Assembly: GCA_947683425.1 (NCBI GenBank)
Contig: CANTUQ010000078.1
Span: 3,970,001 to 4,034,000 of the forward strand
Length of the DNA stretch: 64,000 bases
Direction of reading: 5' to 3'
From: Excoecaria cochinchinensis
Lineage: Eukaryota > Streptophyta > Magnoliopsida > Malpighiales > Euphorbiaceae
The notes beneath the pieces are model-generated. The model worked only from the letters and a program-made list of their open reading frames with translations. It ran no database searches and was not told where the DNA came from. This document shows positions 1 to 10,335 of the stretch, piece by piece. Position 1 is the first letter of the stretch. Every line of letters begins with the position of its first letter. The position numbers and the translations under genes are program-made.

Positions 1-798
1 TTGATTTTGTACTACTGTACAATAGTTGTTAATTTCATTTCAGATATATTTTTCATTATTTCTCCACCCATTAGCTTGAGGGAATAATCAAGCTGGCTAA
101 AATAATCTCTCTCCATCTTCATAATATTTCTCACAATGCATGGGATGCATGGAAAGAAAAAATCAAAATCATTATGAGATTCTTATTCCAATTCCTAGTC
201 CATAGGGACATTGGGACTTGCATCTAAAAAATGTTTCATTTCCATCTATATTAAAGTGAACCAAATTCAAAAATAAGAAAAACAAAGTACTCCTTGTAGA
301 TCAAACAACAAAATGGAGATCCATTCCTGGATCTGTTTTCCAGTTGCATTTCCAGCAAAAACGAAATGGGTCTTGTCCGCAAGTTCTTACATTGTTGAGA
401 TGAAATCTCAAGAACTCGCATAAATAGGATAATATTTCCAGACACTTGTAGTGTTACCTGGAATTTGTTTTCTTACACAAGAGTGGAAAAGATGCGAAAA
501 CACTTCATTCAGGAGGATAAAAACTCAGAATATCCAACCAATCACAAAGACCTCATCTATGCAGCTATGATGATATCAACTGCATCAAATATATGTCAAT
601 TGCAATCAACAAGGGATTTCTAAACTAAGCTCTTAAAATTTTCTCCCTTCAGTTTTGGACAGATAAAACTTTTACCCCAATCAGGGAAACTTCCACTGAA
701 AAGCAATCATTTCCTCAGTGGAATTAAAAACACTAGCTAATTTGCAAGCATGTCTAAATATTATTACTTTAAAATTAACCAAGAATGCAAGTGATCAC
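1..798. other. Presumed intron of the transporter gene, no exon seen
   Basis: Between the left edge and exon 3 of the minus-strand EamA/WAT1-type gene I find no further exon. The expected C-terminal transporter half is not encoded in any minus frame here, so this is most simply a long intron running off the window. Short ORFs in this stretch look spurious. Confidence 0.5.
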
Positions 799-2847
799 CT
801 CAAGAAGTAAAAGACCAAAAACTCCAAGCACAAGACCTCCAGCTCCAATCAACCCAATGGATTCTCCAAATAACAAGGCTGCGAGTACAGCCACAGTTAA
901 AGGTTGTGAGTCAATTATGACCTGCAGTATGAAAAAGCTATTATTCACTTTGTTCAGTATATAAAGTACAACTGAATATTCAAAAAAAAAAAAAAAAGGT
1001 ACAACTGAATAATCTTTCTATGGTAAACACCTATTCTCAACTTCTTTTAAAATTTAAAGAATAATAGTTGCTCCACTACAATAACAAATACAAATACATA
1101 GCATGTTGGGGTTACAACCCAATCCCGCATCGAAAAATTAAGTGAGAAACACTTTAAATATAAAGAGTTCACCTAACTCCATTAGTGTGAGACCTTTTGG
1201 GAGAAGTCCAAAAACAAATCCGTGCGGGGTTGGTCCAAAACGGACAATATCATACTAATGTAGAGTTAAGTGACGTTTGGCGGACCTAACAAATGGTATC
1301 AGAGCCATGGTTTGGAGACGATTCGGAATAATAGACTGCGTTGTGTGGGAGGCTCTCGGTACGACCTCGAGATTGGAGATTCGTGTTTGGTGACTTATGT
1401 CGAAAATCTTCCTGATATTGTGGTGGCCAAGCGGCATGTCCCGTTGGTTGATAACGATGGTACAAGACGATTGGAGATTTGTGTTTAGTGCCTCATATCA
1501 AAAATTTTCCTGATATTGTCGTTAGGCGGCGTGTCCCGTTGATTGATAACGGCAAGATGATATGACGAATCAAATATATTATCGCTAGAGAAAAAGACAT
1601 AAACTGTGCGGTCCTTGGTTTGAGGAGAGGATTGTTGGGGTTACAACCCAATCCCAAATTGAAAAATTAAGGGAAAAACACCTTAAATATAAAAAGTTCA
1701 CCTAAATCCATTAGTATGAGACCTTTTAGGAGGAATACAAAAATAAATCCGCGTGAACTTGGCATAAAACGGACAATATCATATTAACGTGGAGTTAAGT
1801 GACGTTTGGCAGTCCTAACATAGTAGTCATTCCATCCACTACCTGTACATGTTTATTATGTAAACTAAAGAATGTAAAGTTGTGATATGTTATAACAACA
1901 AATAGAAAAGTAATTGTGGTAAATGCCACAAGAGTTTAATTATTTGACAAAGAAAACATACACTGCCCAGACCTGCAGACGTTCTTTGCAATCCTTCAGC
2001 AAGAAATCCCTGTTTCACCAATATCATAGTCCTAGTAAGAAAAATAAAACATATTTTGGTATGTAGAAAGAATCCATTGACAGCTATAAGGATAAACCAC
2101 ATTAATTTATGTTTTCCTCCTCTTCCCCACTAGGCCAAACATTGATATCAGGAGTTTATACACAACAACGTGAACTCAATATTATCTACTCCACATCTTA
2201 TTCATAACTACATTAAATAAAAGCATTAGCTGGGCAATTTAAAGAAGTATAGAAACCTGAAAACAAGCAGCATCTACAAGGCCGAAGAGAGTGATGGAGA
2301 GCCAAGCAGTGAGTCCAGAAGGCAGAGGTCTGCCTTTATAAGCAGCAAATGCAACCAATAGGAAGCCAGCAGGAATAAGCCTAAACGCAGCCACAAAGAA
2401 AGGTCCAGTGAGAGGCAAAACCTCCTTCATTGCAACCATTGCCGTTCCCCAAAAGAGGAAAGGGGACACCAAAACTCCATTCTCCACCAACATTTCCACT
2501 AAATTTTTCTCGTATCCTTCTTCCGACACCGGCGTGCCATTGGTTTCAGAAGAGGAAACAAGACACTCCACGTCCAAGCCTGTCCCCACACAATCAATGT
2601 CATTTCCGTTAGAGTCTGATGATGTTTCCAATTCCACATTTCTACTTCTAGTAGTGCAGTTGCTAAAGAAATCGCCCCTTCTTCTTCTGCAAGTGGTTGA
2701 GGATCTAAGAAGGGCACTATAGGGTGGAGGAGAGAAATGGAATAGAGAGAATTTGATGGAAAGATTATTGGGTAGAGAAGAAATTGAATTGCAGGGGCTT
2801 AGACAAGGAGCAGATAATAGCTTCATTTTTTTATTTTTTTTTTTCAT
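799..2847 (-). CDS. EamA/DMT-family (WAT1-related, chloroplast-type) transporter, 5' part
   Basis: Three exons are readable on the minus strand: 2847-2257 (197 codons, ending CFQ before a GT donor), 2009-1962 (a 48-bp exon starting GFLAEG) and 921-799 (41 codons, starting VIIDSQPL and ending GLLLLE). All junctions are GT-AG and in phase 0. The N-terminus is Ser/Thr/Arg-rich and poor in acidic residues for about 65 residues, as in a plastid transit peptide. Membrane segments begin near residue 120 (VSPFLFWGTAMVAMKEVLP). The exon 3 block with FGESIGLIGAGG is characteristic of EamA (10-TMS drug/metabolite transporter) proteins, and the overall layout resembles plant WAT1-related chloroplast proteins. 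The second half of the protein would lie left of position 1. A second in-frame Met lies seven codons after the first (2826-2824) and could be the real start. The substrate cannot be told. No damage is seen in the three exons. Confidence 0.82.
966..1014. repeat. Bare poly(A) insertion flanked by a 16-bp direct repeat
   Basis: A run of 16 A (982-997) is flanked by the direct repeats GTACAACTGAATATTC (966-981) and GTACAACTGAATAATC (999-1014), with one mismatch. This is the footprint of LINE-type target-primed reverse transcription in which only the poly(A) tail was inserted. It lies in the intron between exons 2 and 3 of the transporter gene. Confidence 0.55.
1294..1310 (+). promoter_or_regulatory. 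Primer binding site of the TRIM (tRNA-iMet type)
   Basis: TGGTATCAGAGCCATGG directly downstream of the left terminal repeat. The first 12 bases match the standard plant retroelement PBS for initiator tRNA-Met. Confidence 0.85.
1373..1566 (+). repeat. 98-bp internal tandem duplication in the TRIM
   Basis: Segments 1373-1470 and 1471-1566 are diverged copies. Both begin TTGGAGATT, contain TTCCTGATATTGT and GTGTCCCGTTG or CATGTCCCGTTG, and end near GACGA. They make up more than half of the TRIM interior. Confidence 0.7.
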
Positions 2848-2997
2848 GTATGCTTGTCTACCGTTGTAGCATCAGCAGCATAAATATCCCGGTAAACATA
2901 AATATGATGGTAAATATCAAAGTCACATAGTGGCTACCAAGACGTACACGTAAGTTCCTTAGACTGAAAAATAACCCACCATAAAAAGTGGAGGGTG
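2848..2997. other. Proximal upstream region of the transporter gene, cut by the MULE
   Basis: About 150 bp separate the first ATG of the transporter (2847) from the MULE insertion. I see no convincing TATA box on the minus strand here, so any more distal promoter is now displaced beyond 12.3 kb or supplied by the element. Confidence 0.4.
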
Positions 2998-3019
2998 TGC
3001 TTCATTGGGACATTTTTAT
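2998..3019. repeat. Left end of the MULE: 9-bp target duplication plus terminal inverted repeat
   Basis: The target duplication copy TGCTTCATT (2998-3006) is followed by GGGACATTTTTAT (3007-3019), which is the exact reverse complement of ATAAAAATGTCCC at the right end (12291-12303). Similarity beyond these 13 bp is patchy (both ends go on through GTGTTTT and AAAATTTG-like blocks). Confidence 0.85.
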
Positions 3020-3093
3020 TAATAACGTGTTTTAGAAAGTTATTTTGAAATTTGGGGTGGATTGAAAGTTAATTGAAGAATTGGAGTTTTCTA

Positions 3094-3415
3094 CATTTCC
3101 GCAAAGTAATATTGCGGAAATGCAAATTATGTATGTCCATTTCCGCAAAGATTCTTTGCGGAAATGGAATGACTGTTCATTCATTTCCGCAAAGAATCCT
3201 TGTGGAAATGAATGTGGGTCCCGCTTCCCTTATGGCGCAACTTGCATTCTATTTCCGCAAATATAACTTGCGGAAATGGAAGTGGGTCCCACCCACTACA
3301 ACATGCACATTCATTTCCGCAAGAAGTAATTGCGAAAATAAATGGGTGGCCGGCAATTGCACAAAATTGTGCAATAATTTACTTCTATTTCCTTAGTACT
3401 TATATGCGAAAATGG
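3094..3415. repeat. Left subterminal array of short palindromes
   Basis: There are five clear hairpins and one decayed one, all built on ATTTCCGCAA...TTGCGGAAAT. Arms are 3094-3104/3112-3122, 3137-3150/3154-3167 (14-bp arms, 3-base loop), about 3180-3193/3199-3212, 3251-3260/3268-3277 and 3311-3322/3330-3341. The degenerate one is at 3385-3415. Loops and spacers differ between copies while the arms are kept. Open frames running through this array are a side effect of the repeated arms, not proteins. Confidence 0.9.
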
Positions 3416-3471
3416 CCACTTTTTTGCGCTCGATTATCACAAATAGTGAAAAAAAGGTAATCGAAATGTAG

Positions 3472-3481
3472 TATAAATATA
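3472..3481 (+). promoter_or_regulatory. TATA box of the MULE transposase gene
   Basis: TATAAATATA lies just inside the left palindrome array, about 930 bp upstream of the transposase ATG. That distance is bridged by a probable leader intron. A start of transcription near 3505-3515 would be expected. Confidence 0.55.
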
Positions 3482-3610
3482 TGGGCTTGAAACCTGTGAG
3501 TTTGCAATTTACACATTATGTATTGAAGTTGTGATAGGCAGACGAGTGAAAATAGATGTCAAGCATTTGCAATATGTTTCGATTGAAAGTGAAAAAATTT
3601 GCGTTTAAAT

Positions 3611-4395
3611 GTAAGTATATTTTAATTTTTACATTATAATCCAAAGTAATTTATCAACGGTAAGTAGTTTTTTTTTTTCAATTTATGTTAATATGTCAAT
3701 CTTATTTTTACTTGTATTGTATAAGTACTGATTGAAAATATGTTTTGAATTTATTGAATCGCAGATATCAACTGAAATACGATACCAAGAAGACACATAT
3801 ATTATATTTTTCGGAGTAAGGTATTTTTTTTAATAGAAGTGTTTTTTCGTTATCCATGATTTGATATGTTAAATTGTAAAAAATGAAATTAGATATGTTA
3901 TAATTATATACTGTAATGTTAAAAGAAATGGAAAAAAAATTGTAAAACTTATTAGTGAAACGATAAATGAAAAACTGCCAATAGATTGTATAATTTTTGT
4001 TAATAATTATATTTCGATGAATGTAAACGATTTGCATGACAGTACGAATAGATTATTTGAAACCTAAAATTTAAAATGTGTAATAATAAACATGTTATAA
4101 AACATGACGAAATAGTTATAATATTTGTAATACTTAGAAAGTCAATGATACAATTACATTATAAGCACAAAATAATATGTTTAGTAGAGTACAATTAATG
4201 TTGCAGTTTTTTGTTTTACTTCATTATTGTAATTTTGAAAATATTGTTATTGATGCTGTAGTTATTTTATTAATTTAAATGGGATAAATTATTAATTAAA
4301 ATATCATATGTTATTGATTTAGTCCATATATGCATCATATTAGCAGATAAAATAAATATTAATTTAATATAATATTATTGTATTATTAGTTACAG
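3611..4395 (+). other. Probable 5' leader intron of the transposase gene
   Basis: GTAAGTATATTTT begins at 3611, a strong plant donor. The acceptor TTAGTTACAG ends at 4395, eleven bases before the ATG at 4407. The interval is very AT-rich with no coding potential. This is inferred from splice signals only. Confidence 0.45.
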
Positions 4396-4406
4396 ATAAT
4401 TTGAAG

Positions 4407-7400
4407 ATGTCAACATATGTAGACTTTTACTTGCACATGGGCGGTCAAATAAGTTTTGGGGTCGCAGGTTTTGAATATGATGTTTCGGGTCCAAATGCCA
4501 TTACAAGGAGACTTAGACTTAGGAATAAGCCTACTCTTGCTGAATTAATACATAAAATTCACGTAAAATTAGGTTTAGGCCTTAATGATGTGATTCAAAG
4601 GATTATATACAGAAGTCCAATGTACAATCGAGGATCAGTAAGTTGGACATCAATGGATTTGGTATGATAGTGACGTCGATATGATTTATAAAAATGTTAG
4701 ACAACATGATGATAGTCCATTGGTTGAGTTAATAATTATAGTGGGTGAAGGGGGTGTAGGTGCTAATAGGGCAACGTATGATGTTGGTGATGAAAATAGA
4801 AATGAAGTGTAGCAAGCGGAAAATGTTCATGCAACGCAACAATTATTTGTAACTGAAGTTGGCTCTAGTCAACCTTGGCCTTCAGTCAGCGGGCAAGACG
4901 TCGAAATTTTTCACGAAACAAATTATTGTCAGAATGATGGTGATGATGTAGGCCCTAGTCAGCACAATCAGTTTTTTGGTCGACGGGATAGTGAATTACT
5001 TCTTGGAGGGGACAATGTCAACGCAGGACTTGGTCGGTTACGTCGATCGGCAAGCCATGTGCATGATGCGGGTATGAGTAGGCGTAGATAGTCAATTAGC
5101 CATGTGCAACATGCTCCAATGAGTCAGCCTAGACGGTCAATCAGCAATGTGCTCGATGCTTCTATGAGTCAACCTAGACAGTCGGGTAGCAGTGTGCCTG
5201 AGGCTTCTATGAGTCAGCAGAGATGGACAGTCAGCCAGATGCGTGATTCTTCAATTAGTCAGCCGAGGAGGTCTATTAGTCGAAGGGTTGGTGATTTTTT
5301 AAGTAAATCCATATTTGGCAGCAGATCACGAAGTCGTAGAGATGAGCAGAACTTTGTGCAACCTGCAGGTGGTGACCCCCATCGAGGAATAGAGGATTCC
5401 AGGCAAAGACAATCAGTTCAACATCGGGCCAATGCGGGTCACAGTGATGCACAGCCGTACGTTGAACGACGAGATGGAAATTTAATGGACAGTATGGCAA
5501 GTGCGGTTCTTTCTCTTAATGACCTCGCGACGAATGAGGAAAATGAAATTGGAGTAGATGTTGGCATAATGGATCAGGATGAAGATGAGTTCTTGAACAA
5601 TGATTATCTATCATCCAATGACGACGTAGAGGCTGAAATCGCGAATATGAGTGCAGAAAGCAATGACTGCGATTTCGGTGATGGTCATGAGTCATCTGAT
5701 ACGCAGTATGTTAGTCTTGTAGCCTCCTCAGTCCATGGCAGTGGAGAGGCAACTGAAGCTATCTTTAACTTCCCATCGGAACACTACACAGCAATTGATT
5801 TTGATGAATCGGAAGTCAATATACCTGAAGGTGATCGTTTTGAAACTTGGGATGGTTCATCCGAGTTATCGGTAGGTTTGCTTTTCAACAGTAAGGATGA
5901 AGTCAAATCATGTGTGAAAAAATACTCAATTCAGAGAAATGTTAATTTCAGAGTCGTTGAATCGAAGCTAAAATATTGGGTTCTGAGGTGCTCTAAGGCT
6001 GAGATTGGTTGTGAGTGGAGGTTACGAGCCGCCAAAAAAGAAAGAAACCCTTTTTGGATGGTCATAAGATTCAAAGGACCACATTCTTGCCTATCTGCAG
6101 GGAATATGTCAAAGGATCACAGACAGTTGGGATTGCAAATAATTCGCAATTGCATAAGGGGGATGGTAAGTAAAAACCCAACCTTACCTATTGATGTAAT
6201 TATTGCTGCTGTTAAAGAGCGATTTCACTACGAGGTGTCGTACTATAAGGCGCGGTATGCGAAGATGGGCGCACTCGAGTCAATCTTTGGGAATTACGTG
6301 GAGTCATACGAGAGACTACCGGGTTTCTTAAATGCTTTACAACAGTATCATCCCTGAACTGTGTATGAGTTTTTGTTGCAAAACACCCACAACCCAATGG
6401 AAAAGCAATTTCATAGGGTTTTTTGGAGTTTCAAACCAGTTATAGATGGGTTTCACCACTGTAAGCCATTGTTATTGATTGACGGAACATTCCTCACTGG
6501 AAAATTCCAACAAATACTTCTCATTGCGAGCGCTGTTGATGGGAACGAAATGTTATTTCCAGTTGCTTTTGCTATTGTTGAGTCCGAAAATAAATCAAGT
6601 TGGGCATGGTTTATGACTTTAATCAGGAGGCATGTTACGCAAAAAAATGGGATTACTGTAATATCTGATCGTCACATTGGAATAACGTCAGTGTTTCATG
6701 ATGAAAGAAGTGGATGGAAGTATCCCCGTACTGTGCATAGGATATGTTTGCGACATTTTGTCAGTAATTACAACACCCATCATAGAAATCCCACAATAAA
6801 AAAGTTATTGTACAATGCTGGTACGTATATCATTTTTTATTACTAATTATTAAAATGTCATTTAGTGATCAACATTTTTAAGTTCATTTTATGTGCTGTT
6901 GTGGGAAATACCTATCAACCACAGAAGTTTAAGAAGCAGATGGATGATATTAAAGACCTTGATGTTGATTCATAAAATTGGGCAATGCATGTACCCGTTG
7001 AGCTATGGACTTTATCCAGTGATGGCGATTGTCGTTATGGCCATGCAACGACGAATATTGCGGAGAGTATAAATAGCGCTTTAAAGGGTGTACGAATGAT
7101 GCCAATCACTGCCATAGTAGAACATGTCTTCGGGCGATTGGTCAAATTTTATGATCAGAGAAGGGGAATGTACATGACTAAGATGGCTCAAGGAATGCGG
7201 TTCACACCTAAATGTGTTACAGCTATTAATAAATCTGCTATGAGGGCGCGGGGACATACAGTGCTTGATTATGATAGTCGGTACAAATTGTTCAGGGTAT
7301 TAGCAGGCAATGCACCAGAAGATAACACCGAAATTGACACGTACATTGTCAGTCTTGAGAAGCGCGAATGTGAATGTGGTAAGTTTTAGGGAAAAAAATG

Positions 7401-7739
7401 CCGTGTTCACATGCAATTGCCGCATGCATGCACAAGCATCTCGATATGTTTTCATTTGTTGATTCATGTTATAGCATTGCCCAGTCACTAAAATGTTATG
7501 AAGGAGAATTCCGACCAATGGCTCACAGAGATTATTGGCCTGATTATTATGGTCCCAAAATTGTCCCTGACATGGAGCTGAAACGTAAGAAAGGTCGCCC
7601 AAAAACATCGCGAATTCGCAATGAAATGGATAGGAGAGAACGCCGTAATGTTACTCATTGTAGCATTTGCGGCATAGCTGGCCACAATAAAAAGACATGC
7701 CCCACTAGTGCAGGATCATCATCACAAAGATTTAATTGA
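4407..7739 (+). pseudogene. MuDR-type MULE transposase, degenerate
   Basis: Exon 1 is 4407-6820 and exon 2 about 6899-7739, together roughly 1,085 codons. The ORF starts MSTYVDFYLHMGG with a PB1-like N-terminal domain typical of plant MULE transposases, then a frameshift near 4640-4654, a 15-residue repeat block, an acidic stretch, and the MuDR DNA-binding region with a WRKY/GCM1-like zinc finger (LRCSKAEIGC...HSC, about 5985-6090). The MULE catalytic domain follows: IDGTFLTGKF at 6478, VISDRHIGI near 6660, CLRHF near 6750, TTNIAESIN near 7053. It ends with a SWIM finger (CECGKF...CSH, 7372-7413) and a CCHC knuckle (CSICGIAGHNKKTC, 7660-7701). In-frame stops: TAG 4810, TAG 5089, TGA 6355, TAA 6973, TAG 7387. 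One base is missing in the A run at 7392-7398. The intron donor at 6821 is intact, but the best acceptor reads CTG (6896-6898) instead of CAG. Confidence 0.9.
5053..5277 (+). repeat. 45-bp coding tandem repeat (15 residues) in the transposase
   Basis: Five consecutive 45-bp units start at 5053, 5098, 5143, 5188 and 5233. They encode variants of SxVxxASMSQPRRSI, rich in Ser, Arg and Gln, and a sixth begins SRRVG at 5278. The unit keeps the reading frame. The first copy has TAG (5089-5091) where its neighbours have CGG or CAG, which shows that the stop is a mutation. It lies between the N-terminal domain and the acidic linker. Confidence 0.88.
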
Positions 7740-7842
7740 ATTGTAAAATGCAAATAATGATGTACAATAACACAATTCAGTAATGAAATATTTTTTTTTT
7801 CGAATTAATTATACAATGCTATACATAATATAATGTGCAATA
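7740..7842. other. Convergent 3' junction of the two MULE genes
   Basis: Only about 100 AT-rich bases separate the stop codons of transposase (+) and mobile-domain gene (-). Any 3' UTRs must overlap. I see AATAAT- and AATGAAATA-like motifs but no clear polyadenylation signal. Confidence 0.5.
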
Positions 7843-10257
7843 TTAATGGTGACCAAATTGATTATATCCCTGATAGTTTAAGTCAACTCCACCTTGCATA
7901 TGTTGATCTGACAGAAGTTCATCCAAAAAAATGTCATGTTGTGCAGTATCACTCACACCTCCATCAATGTGAAATGGTGGAATTGTGCTAGCCTCCGATA
8001 TACTGACATTCAAATCCACGTTGAGTCTAAATGGACCGGCCTCATATTCATAACCTCTGGATGGACCCGCTTGTGTATCATAAAAAGTCGGCTGAGTAAA
8101 CGATGGCATTTCGAATGGTATGCTACTATCCTGAAAATTATATGGCCACGACATAGGTGGAGGGACTTGGCTAACCCCCGGTGGAATAGGAATAGAAGCT
8201 ACCGCTGTCCATCTTTCAGCCATTCCTCTTCTAGCCCTTCTGGTTTGACAAAAATCCTCATATGGCACATTCATTTGTGGGAACTGAACCATCTCAGGGA
8301 CTGGCTGACGTGGATAGTCGACGGAAGTCCTCTCAATTGCACTTACAGCGCCTAGAATGGCTTCAGAATTCACTCAGTCTCCACCACGATGGTACACATG
8401 TTCAGCAGCATCAGCCTGCATGTTTGTAAGTTATATTGTTAGTAGGAAAAAATTATAACATTAAAAAAAATTACATTTAAAATATAAATCATACCGATGC
8501 TCCTAGTGCCGCACCCACTGGTGTAATCCAGCGTCTCGTTCTCAACGAGTACCACTGCATGTATTGCGATCGAATATGCAGTGGTTCCATCAGTACAGCA
8601 GTAGTGACAACCCGATTGAGGCGATTATTCCACTCGATAATGAAATTATCAAAAGTTCTTTCCAAATCATGGTCATAATTTCCTCTCAAATCAACTGAGT
8701 GCACTCTATCATCGATCATTGGTTCGCTAGGAATGGGTTGGTTCATTCCAAATTGACGAAGACAACGATCGGGGTGGTGCCACTCAATTATATGAAAACA
8801 TACTAATGGAACAACAGCTCTCCAAATGCCTTCTCCATTCGTGCAGAAAGACTGTAATAGATGCATAATATCTTTGTACGGCTGCCACTCCATCTAGAAA
8901 AAAAAAACGTTATTTACCAACATATACTAAAATATCCATACAAATTATTATACAAGCAAATTGTACATAAATTTCATTACCTCATTATCCCGCTGGATGT
9001 CTAGGTCAACTCGGAAGACATGGACATCTTTGCTATTATTAACACCTAAATTGATAGGAGATCGCCATCTAATACAAAATACTTTATTGTGTTACTAAAA
9101 TATCTCAATTGGAAAAATAAATAAATCAATAAATAATTTAAAATTTCATATAGTATATAATTAAATATTTAGATCAATACATAAATAACTACCTACTTAA
9201 ATTAATAACTTAATAAATAAATAAAGTTTTATGTAAATAATTTAATGTTTTAACAATTATAAACATTAAACAAAAATAAAATAAAAAAGGGTAAAAAAAC
9301 CAAACTTACCTATACCCATAAGGCCGAGTCTGATCCAGCACAAATCCCTACGTAAAAGTGGGCCGAAATTGCGGAAGTCTTTCCCATGCCCACATTTGCA
9401 ATAGCAGTAGATACCCACCTCCGTGAGCATTAGGATGCGTAGCATGACATAGCTCTCTATACAACCACGCCAAGGTAGCCGACCCCCAACTGTAACTACC
9501 AACTTCTTCTAAATCCTCAAGCAATGGAAGCCACATCAAATGAATATAATTGTTTGCTTGAGAGGGACACAACAACCCACCGATACACCGCAGTATCCAT
9601 GCGCGAGTGAAGCACTGTATTTGGTACTCCGTTGCGCCGGCAGGTAAGGAATTAAATGCATTAGACAACCATGTCATTTTTATTGAGTGTCCTTTTATAA
9701 CATTGCCGGGTGGCATTTGTCCTAGGAGCTGATTGCATAGAATTTGCCAATTATATTGCATATGACCAGTTACCGGGTGCCCTTCAATGGGTAAACCAGT
9801 CAGTATCTAAATATCTTGCAGTGTTACAGTCGCTTCTCCGACTGCGAGATGAAATGTGTGCATCTCCGGCCTCCATCTCTCAACAAGTGCAGTCATTAGA
9901 TTGGCATCTATATTCATTATACCAATCTGTGCCGCACCATAAAATCCTGCTCGCCTCAGATATGGTATAATTCTGGGGTCAATATTTGCATAGTGAGCTC
10001 CCATACTAGCTCTCCTAAAAAATAACACATAATGGGCAACCTAATACGTATTAAATAACTATCACGCAAATGTATTTTTATAATAGCCAGCTGTCGCTAC
10101 ATGTACCCATAAAAGCAAATAGATATTAAATAAATGCTGAAATGAAAATTACATTATTGCACCACACTGCTTCAGCACGATGTTTTCCTTTTAACGTTAA
10201 CAGGTCATCTATAACTGGTCCTGGATTTACAAATTGCTGGTTTTGAAAGCGGTCCAT
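7843..10257 (-). pseudogene. Plant mobile domain (PMD, aminotransferase-like) protein carried by the MULE
   Basis: Five exons are readable on the minus strand: 10257-10163, 10014-9310, 9068-8981, 8893-8495 and 8415-7843, all with GT-AG borders and matching phases. Exon 1 gives MDRFQNQQFVNPGPVIDD. Exon 2 holds the PMD signature (IDPRIIPYLRRAGFYG, ALVERWRPEMHTFHL, GLPIEGHPVTG). Exons 3-4 give FRVDLDIQRDNE and CFHIIEWHHPDRCLRQFG, the family's conserved WHxPDRxLRQFG block. The C-terminus is Pro-rich and ends with VDLN motifs. In-frame stops are TAG 9807-9809, TAG 9348-9350 and TGA 8374-8376. PMD proteins occur as host genes (the MAIN/MAIL1 type) and in transposons. Their role in transposition is unknown to me. 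Exon 1's donor is uncertain by about 10 bp. Confidence 0.88.
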
Positions 10258-10335
10258 TTTTCGAAAACCTATATTCCAGCATAATATAAATAAATTCATG
10301 AATTTATACACAAATATATACATTAACATTTCAAT

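Larger units (their letters stand above)
1104..1820 (+). mobile_element. TRIM (terminal-repeat retrotransposon in miniature)
   Basis: Two 188-bp direct terminal repeats (1104-1291 and 1633-1820) start TGTTGGGG and end CCTAACA. They enclose 341 bp with no coding capacity. Two bases after the left repeat comes TGGTATCAGAGCCATGG (1294-1310), a primer binding site complementary to the 3' end of initiator tRNA-Met. A purine run (GAGGAGAGGA, 1622-1631) just precedes the right repeat, as a polypurine tract should. The flanks TAGCA (1099-1103) and TAGTA (1821-1825) look like a 5-bp target duplication with one transition. The small ORFs inside are not genes. The element sits in the intron between exons 2 and 3 of the transporter gene, opposite to it in orientation. 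Confidence 0.9.

Noticed and set aside
1294..1310. Possible tRNA-Met gene
   Set aside because: Only the 3' tRNA complement is present, at the place of a retroelement primer binding site.
3073..3460. Overlapping ORFs in the left palindrome array, and likewise 11895-12266
   Set aside because: The frames arise from repeated arm sequences. No domain, and the frames differ between the arrays.
4407..9809. Stop-codon readthrough or recoding in the MULE genes
   Set aside because: Eight stops, two frameshifts and a splice lesion are simple decay.
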